Source: CAYYGL01 sp964471235
GTDB taxonomy: Bacteria > Calditrichota > Calditrichia > RBG-13-44-9 > J075
Direction: 5' to 3'
Assembly: GCA_964471235.1 (NCBI GenBank)
Contig: CAYYGL010000094.1
Coordinates: 1-18,916 of the forward strand
DNA length: 18,916 nt
Position 1 is the stretch's first letter, and every line of letters begins with the position of its first letter. Below the pieces are notes generated by a model. That model was not told the origin of the DNA and searched no databases. It saw only the letters and a list, made by a program, of their open reading frames with translations. The translations under genes were made by a program, and so were the position numbers. Shown one piece after another: positions 14,461-18,916 of this stretch.

Positions 14461-16068
14461 ATGAGTGTTTCCGATTTTATGAAAAAGCGAAGTGCCTTGA
14501 GCATCGCATTGGTTCTATACGTGGGATTAGCGGTGCTCTTGTTTCCCCTTTTCCAATACAAATTGTACCCGGACACCATTTCATACATCTCTATTGCCAA
14601 AAGATATTTGCATGGGAATTTTCACCTTGCGATCAACGGGTATTTCAGCCCCTTGTACTCCTGGTTGTTAATGCCCCTTTTATGGATAGGCATTCCCTCC
14701 CTCCCGGCAATCAAAATTTTGTCCGTTTTGATTGGGTTTGCCAATATGGTGTTGACCTACCGCCTTTCCTATCGCTTTGAAATATCCGAATCAATTCGGC
14801 GGGTGCTGATATTCACCTTGATTATTCCCATGGTGTATTTTGTCTATGCCTTTAGCACACCGGATCTGCTATTAGCCGGGGTGCTGCTTATTTATTTCAT
14901 CGTTATCTTTGATAAGGCGTATATCGAAAGACGGTCGAAAGGCATGATATCCGGCTTTTTGGGCGGCGTTGCTTATCTCAGTAAATCGTATGCCTTCCCT
15001 TTCTTTCTGCTGCATTTTCCCCTGGTAAATTTGCTTCACTACTTCAGATGCGATGATCGCTCCCTCAAAAAAAACCTGCTGAACAATTTCACTTCCGGCA
15101 TGTTAGCGTTTCTCATTGTCAGCGGAAGTTGGATAGCGCTGATCAGCAACAAATATCACGAATTCACCATTGGCACCTCGGTGAAGTATGCCTACAGCTA
15201 TATGAAACCGAACTCCGAGGGACATCCAATCGGTGCCAAGGGTTTTTTTAAACCGATAGATAAATCCGCTGTCAGTATCTGGGAAGACCCGACGAAAACA
15301 GCGGATGGCTCCTGGAGTCCCCTGCAATCCATCCAATACCTGAAATATCAACTAAAACTGTGCATTTTCTTTGCAGCCAAGGTGTTACATAATTTCGGGC
15401 GATTCTCCACCCTATCTTATGCCTTCATTGTGATTTACGTTCTACTCCTGGCGCCATTTTCCAAAAGAACCCTATCAGATACCAGGTTGATACCATTGGT
15501 CACCCTCTTTGCATATACATCGGGATTTTTCCTGGTCGTACCGGTTGAACGCTATTTATGGGTGGATGAATTCCTCTTCTTACTGATGGGAGGATATGTA
15601 CTGACTCACTTGTTTACCACAGATTTTTTTAATCCCGGCAGAAAAAGGATAATGCTATTCTTTTTTACGATTTCTTTTATCATTTATCCGGTTAAAAATC
15701 TAATCCTCCATCAAAACGAGGGTGCAGACATCTATAAATTAAGCCGGGTATTAACAAAGAAATATCATATATCCGGCAATATTGCCTCCCACAGCCATTA
15801 CAAAAGACCCTTGTTTCTATCGTTTTTTATGAACACCCGCTACTTCGGGTCGGCAAAGGATAACATCCCCTGTGATGATTTGATTCATGAGTTACAGAAG
15901 TACGGGATTGATTACTACTTTGTCTGGAGTAAAAAGAAAAACGATTTCACATTCTTTAAAGAAAATTACGATTGCATCTACCAATTTCCGGAAATTACCG
16001 GGGGAGACATTCCTTACCTGAGAATCTTTCAGATAGGTGCTGCCGCAACCGACAACCCAAATCCATGA
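14461..16068 (+). CDS. GT-C fold multi-membrane-spanning glycosyltransferase
   Basis: A 535-residue protein with about nine or ten hydrophobic helices from residue 12 to about 420 and a soluble C-terminal domain after that (SHSHYKRP, GIDYYFVWSKKK). The first external loop carries YPDTISYISIAKRYLHG with D38, then NGYFSPLYSWLL. This is the layout of the ArnT/PMT-like (GT39/GT83-type) superfamily, where the loop-1 Asp is the catalytic base and the donor is a polyprenyl-phosphate sugar. It would act at the outer face of the inner membrane. The ATG at 14461 is preceded only by a weak GAGAG. Its 3' end lies 7 bases from the next gene, so the three glycosyltransferases are probably cotranscribed. 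Acceptor and sugar cannot be read from sequence. Confidence 0.78.
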   Translation: MSVSDFMKKRSALSIALVLYVGLAVLLFPLFQYKLYPDTISYISIAKRYLHGNFHLAINGYFSPLYSWLLMPLLWIGIPSLPAIKILSVLIGFANMVLTYRLSYRFEISESIRRVLIFTLIIPMVYFVYAFSTPDLLLAGVLLIYFIVIFDKAYIERRSKGMISGFLGGVAYLSKSYAFPFFLLHFPLVNLLHYFRCDDRSLKKNLLNNFTSGMLAFLIVSGSWIALISNKYHEFTIGTSVKYAYSYMKPNSEGHPIGAKGFFKPIDKSAVSIWEDPTKTADGSWSPLQSIQYLKYQLKLCIFFAAKVLHNFGRFSTLSYAFIVIYVLLLAPFSKRTLSDTRLIPLVTLFAYTSGFFLVVPVERYLWVDEFLFLLMGGYVLTHLFTTDFFNPGRKRIMLFFFTISFIIYPVKNLILHQNEGADIYKLSRVLTKKYHISGNIASHSHYKRPLFLSFFMNTRYFGSAKDNIPCDDLIHELQKYGIDYYFVWSKKKNDFTFFKENYDCIYQFPEITGGDIPYLRIFQIGAAATDNPNP

Positions 16069-16075
16069 TCAGAAT

Positions 16076-17251
16076 ATGAGAATCGGGGTAGACGCATCCT
16101 GTTGGGCAAACCCGCGGGGGTACGGGCGCTTCACCCGCAATTTATTGAATGTCATGATTGCCCTGGAGCCGGAGCATGACTATGTGTTCTTCATCGACTC
16201 TGTTGCCGGGCAGCAATGCCGGTTTCCGGAGGGAGTGGAAGTGATAACCGTGCCCAGTTCCAGCGCCGCCACCGAAGCGGCATCCGCCTCCGGGTACCGC
16301 TCTCCAACGGATATGCTCCGTATGGGCAAGGCGGTCTCCCGCATCCCGCTGGACATCCTGTTTTACCCGTCGGTTTACACCTATTTCCCGGCGCGCACCT
16401 CTGCCAAAACCATTGTTACCTTTCATGATGTCATTGCCGAATGGTATCCCCAAATGGTATTTCCCAATTTCCGGGCAAGACTTTTCTGGGGACTAAAAAC
16501 CTGGCTGGCGCGCTTCCAGGCGGATTTGATCCTGACCGTGTCCGAATTTTCCAAACAAGGAATTGTGCAGTATTTTAAAATATCTCCGCAAAAGGTGGCG
16601 GTTACCCTGGAAGCGGCAGATGCCATGTTCCACCCGGTTTCCATGAACGACGAACTGCAACGAATTCGCCGGAAATACAATCTGGAGAAAACGGATCGCT
16701 TTTTTCTCTATGTGGGTGGGATTGCTCCCCATAAAAATCTGAAAACCCTGATTAATGCTTTCCACCTGTTTCAACAGTCGGTAAACGATCCCCGGTTCAA
16801 ACTTTTGATTGTAGGAGATTTTGAAGGCGACGCCTTCTGGATGGACCCGGAGATTAGCACCCGGGCGCGGGAACGCACCCAAAGCGGCGATATTCGATTT
16901 ACCGGTTATGCGCCCGATGAAGACCTGCCGTTGCTTTATTCTACCGCAGATGCTCTGGTACTGCCGTCTTTCTGCGAAGGCTTCGGATTGCCAGCCCTGG
17001 AAGCCATGGCCTGCGGCACTCCGGTCATCGGCAGCGAGACCACATCCCTGCCGGAAGTGGTGGGAGATGCCGGATTATTCTTCCATCCCAACGATACGGC
17101 ACAGTTAGCGGCGCATTTACAGACATTACAAGAGAACAATCATTTGAAGGAGCAGTTATCCGAAAAAGCGCTCCGACGGGCACAACAATTTACCTGGGAG
17201 AAAGCCGCCCGCACCGTCCTCCGGGTGATGAAAAATTTAACGGAAGCATGA
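16076..17251 (+). CDS. Glycosyltransferase family 4 (GT-B fold)
   Basis: This 391-residue protein begins at ATG 16076 (MRIGVDASCW), 7 bases after the GT-C stop. A GTG at 16037 would add 13 unconserved residues inside the upstream gene and is rejected. The N-terminal half has the GT-B acceptor-domain landmarks NPRGYGRFTRNLL and VTFHDVI (about 115-120). The C-terminal half has YVGGIAPHKNL (212-222) and the EX7E motif EGFGLPALE (E301, E309), followed by CGTPVIGSETTSLPEVVGDAG. These are typical of nucleotide-sugar-dependent retaining transferases such as mannosyl- and rhamnosyltransferases of O-antigen or exopolysaccharide. It should be cytoplasmic or peripheral on the membrane. Family sure, sugar specificity unknown. 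Confidence 0.92.
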   Translation: MRIGVDASCWANPRGYGRFTRNLLNVMIALEPEHDYVFFIDSVAGQQCRFPEGVEVITVPSSSAATEAASASGYRSPTDMLRMGKAVSRIPLDILFYPSVYTYFPARTSAKTIVTFHDVIAEWYPQMVFPNFRARLFWGLKTWLARFQADLILTVSEFSKQGIVQYFKISPQKVAVTLEAADAMFHPVSMNDELQRIRRKYNLEKTDRFFLYVGGIAPHKNLKTLINAFHLFQQSVNDPRFKLLIVGDFEGDAFWMDPEISTRARERTQSGDIRFTGYAPDEDLPLLYSTADALVLPSFCEGFGLPALEAMACGTPVIGSETTSLPEVVGDAGLFFHPNDTAQLAAHLQTLQENNHLKEQLSEKALRRAQQFTWEKAARTVLRVMKNLTEA

Positions 17252-17252
17252 C

Positions 17253-18569
17253 ATGAATCGACAACCGACAACGACAAACAGCAACCAAAGTACACCGAAG
17301 TTAAAATTCCTGATGATCACCACATTTTTTCCGCCTTATAATTTTGGCGGGGACGGCATTTACATTTACCGCTTATGCAACGAACTGGCGCGGCAGGGAC
17401 ACAAGGTGGATGTGGTGCATTCGGTGGATGCGTATGAGGTGCTGGAGAAAAACGGTCCCAAGGGGGATTATCCCAACCATCCCAACATCACTGTCTATCC
17501 ATTGAAAACCCGGGCAGGCTTCTGGGCTGCCTTAGCCACTCAACAAACCGGGCGCTCCTATTTTAAACGGGAGTTGATTAAGCAACTCATCGAACAAAAC
17601 AACTATGATGTCATTCATTATCACAATATGTCGTTGATCGGGTTAGAGGTGCTGGATTACGGCGACGCCATCAAATTATATCATACCCATGAACACTGGC
17701 TGGTCTGTCCCATGCACGTGCTCTGGAAATATAACCGGGAAGTTTGCACCAAACAGGAATGTATTCGCTGCCAGTTAGCCGGCAAGCGTCCTCCCCAGTG
17801 GTGGCGCTATACAGGCTATATGAATCGACAGCTTTCCCAGGTGGATATGTTTCTCTCCCCCAGTTTGTTTACCAGGGATAAACACCACGCCTACGGGCTG
17901 GATATTCCCATCATCCACCTGCCGTATTTCCTGCCCACCTCGGCAAACCCGGATGAACCGGTGGATGAGACCGCTTTTCAGCATGATCGCCCTTATTTTT
18001 TGTTTGTGGGCAGGCTGGAAAAAATTAAAGGTGTGCAAAATTTAATCCGGGTTTTTCGCCGTTATACGGAATGCGATCTGTTAATCGCCGGGGACGGCGA
18101 ATACGGCGAGGCCTTGAAGGCGCTGGCAACGGATGTTCCCAATATCAAGTTTCTGGGACGCCTTCCCTACCACCAGCTTCGCGCTCTTTATCGCCATGCA
18201 CAAGCGCTGCTGGTTTCTTCAATTTGCTACGAGGTCTTCGGCATCATCATCATCGAGGCGTTTTCCCAGAAGACCCCGGTGATTGTGCATAACCTGGGCG
18301 CACTGCCGGAGGTAGTACAACAAAGCGGCGGCGGTTTTGTTTATGATTCCGATGATGAACTGATTGAGCACATGGAAAAATTTCGCCGGAATCCCGAGTT
18401 GCGAAATGAGTTGGGTGAAAAGGGTTACCGCGCTTATCATGCCTACTGGACCGAAGAGTACCATATTCAGAAATATTACCGGGTGATTAAAGAGATTGCC
18501 CGCCGGAAGCAGATTGTCTCTCCGGCAATCGAGGCATTGCAGACCAATAATGTGGAAGCGCTATGGTAG
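17253..18569 (+). CDS. Glycosyltransferase family 4 with four-cysteine cluster
   Basis: This 438-residue protein starts one base after the previous stop (TGACATGA), so translation is almost certainly coupled. After a Thr/Asn/Gln-rich 16-residue leader, the GT-B N-domain begins KFLMITTFFPPYNFGGDGIY (positions 18-37). At 145-185 lies HTHEHWLVCP followed by Cys152, Cys165, Cys170 and Cys173, a cluster seen in one GT4 subgroup and plausibly a metal site. The C-domain has FVGRLEKIKG (251-260) and an EX7E motif, EVFGIIIIE (E327, E335), then TPVIVHNLGALPEVV. The role would be adding a sugar to a lipid-linked glycan at the cytoplasmic face. It ends the operon, with palindromic repeats immediately downstream. 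Family sure, donor and acceptor unknown. Confidence 0.92.
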   Translation: MNRQPTTTNSNQSTPKLKFLMITTFFPPYNFGGDGIYIYRLCNELARQGHKVDVVHSVDAYEVLEKNGPKGDYPNHPNITVYPLKTRAGFWAALATQQTGRSYFKRELIKQLIEQNNYDVIHYHNMSLIGLEVLDYGDAIKLYHTHEHWLVCPMHVLWKYNREVCTKQECIRCQLAGKRPPQWWRYTGYMNRQLSQVDMFLSPSLFTRDKHHAYGLDIPIIHLPYFLPTSANPDEPVDETAFQHDRPYFLFVGRLEKIKGVQNLIRVFRRYTECDLLIAGDGEYGEALKALATDVPNIKFLGRLPYHQLRALYRHAQALLVSSICYEVFGIIIIEAFSQKTPVIVHNLGALPEVVQQSGGGFVYDSDDELIEHMEKFRRNPELRNELGEKGYRAYHAYWTEEYHIQKYYRVIKEIARRKQIVSPAIEALQTNNVEALW

Positions 18570-18618
18570 AGCTGATTCAATTAAATAATCTTGTATTCTG
18601 TGTGAAATTCACCCCTCT

Positions 18619-18752
18619 TGTCATGCCGGATATGCCTGCCCCTGCACCGTAGGTGCCACTCCGTGGCGGGGTTCCGGCATCTCATAGATTCCTCCGAAGG
18701 AGCCATTTCTCAAAAATATTTTGAGAGTGGTGGCTCTTCGGCCGGTATGACA
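18619..18752. repeat. Compound palindromic element B with terminal inverted repeats
   Basis: The ends are TGTCATGCCGG (18619-18629) and CCGGTATGACA (18742-18752), inverted copies with one difference. The left half has ATGCCGGA (18623-18630) pairing with TCCGGCAT (18673-18680) around a small GCCAC-TCC-GTGGC hairpin (18655-18667). The right half is a long hairpin (18694-18741): CCGAA-G-GAGCCA pairs with TGGCTC-TTCGG with one bulge, and TCTCAAAA-ATA-TTTTGAGA (18708-18726) forms the top. The halves meet at ATCTCATAGATTCC. It looks like two head-to-head copies of one small element, or a MITE. It could also stop transcription after the glycosyltransferase operon. Confidence 0.65.
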
Positions 18753-18802
18753 GTGAGGATAAACAATAAAATGTGGTCACTATTCAGCTATATGCCCGTT
18801 TG

Positions 18803-18886
18803 TGTCATTCCGGGTTCCGACGGTCAACTTTTGACCGTCGGAATGCCGGTTATAGACGCCTTCGGTGAATCTCATATTCGGCATTC
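18803..18886 (+). repeat. Palindromic element C with 13-bp perfect stem
   Basis: It starts TGTCATTCCGG (18803-18813). TTCCGACGGTCAA (18815-18827), loop CTT, TTGACCGTCGGAA (18831-18843) is a perfect 13-pair hairpin. GAATGCCG (18841-18848) can instead pair with CGGCATTC (18879-18886). The family core ATCTCATA is at 18869-18876. The element may continue past 18886 (CTTCCGGGG), so the right end is not fixed. Confidence 0.62.
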
Positions 18887-18916
18887 TTCCGGGGTAGGGG
18901 TTCTCAAGATAAAAGA

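Larger units (their letters stand above)
18570..18916. other. Non-coding, palindrome-filled region
   Basis: From the last stop to the window end (347 bases) I find no gene. It is mostly made of two palindromic elements (18619-18752 and from 18803), separated by about 50 AT-rich bases (18753-18802) without visible features. Confidence 0.65.

Overview
The window is a gene-dense, almost entirely plus-strand stretch from a bacterium. Shine-Dalgarno sites, a Tat signal peptide, Sec signal peptides and short operon spacings all point to Bacteria. The mix of exported glycosidases, alkaline-phosphatase-superfamily (AP) enzymes and a 'DTTPP..P.NL' linker tail suggests a Gram-negative lineage, perhaps FCB-group or a relative such as Calditrichota/KSB1. 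That placement is inference, because no rRNA or universal marker gene is present.

Layout. (1) 2-1558: 3' part of a membrane-anchored sulfatase-fold protein with Thr, not Cys/Ser, at the nucleophile position. (2) 1755-3170: an exported clan GH-A-like glycosidase. (3) 3340-10495: a tightly packed run with an SGNH-type esterase, a DUF5060-type glycosidase, two long AP paralogues (one membrane/Sec, one Tat-exported) and a 64-residue ribbon-helix-helix-like protein. (4) 10780-11604: a membrane protein with Oxa1/EMC3-like topology, flanked on both sides by palindrome-rich spacers. (5) 11852-13276: a third, shorter AP paralogue with no export signal. (6) 13597-14334: a PHP-domain metallophosphoesterase. 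(7) 14461-18569: a GT-C membrane glycosyltransferase followed by two GT4 glycosyltransferases, nearly abutting. (8) 18570-18916: a non-coding tail made of palindromic elements.

Taken together this reads as a cell-envelope or extracellular glycan locus. The glycosyltransferases would build a glycan, the SGNH and AP enzymes could modify or transfer ester and phosphate groups, and the two exported glycosidases could trim it. The least conventional part is 6091-13276: three paralogous phosphodiesterase/phosphotransferase-like proteins predicted for different compartments, interleaved with a possible Oxa1-superfamily membrane protein and a tiny RHH-like protein. The tail of that small protein (KRLxxLGYI) matches the C-terminus of the sulfatase-fold protein at the start of the window. 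I know of no named system with this composition, but I could not search.

Non-coding structure. At least four palindromic elements (in 10609-10720 and 18619-18886) share a TGTCAT(T/G)CC end, and three also share an ATCTCATA core, so they look like one dispersed REP/MITE-like family. Further perfect hairpins lie at 11665-11689 and 13306-13323. I see no tRNA, rRNA, CRISPR array, transposase or phage gene.
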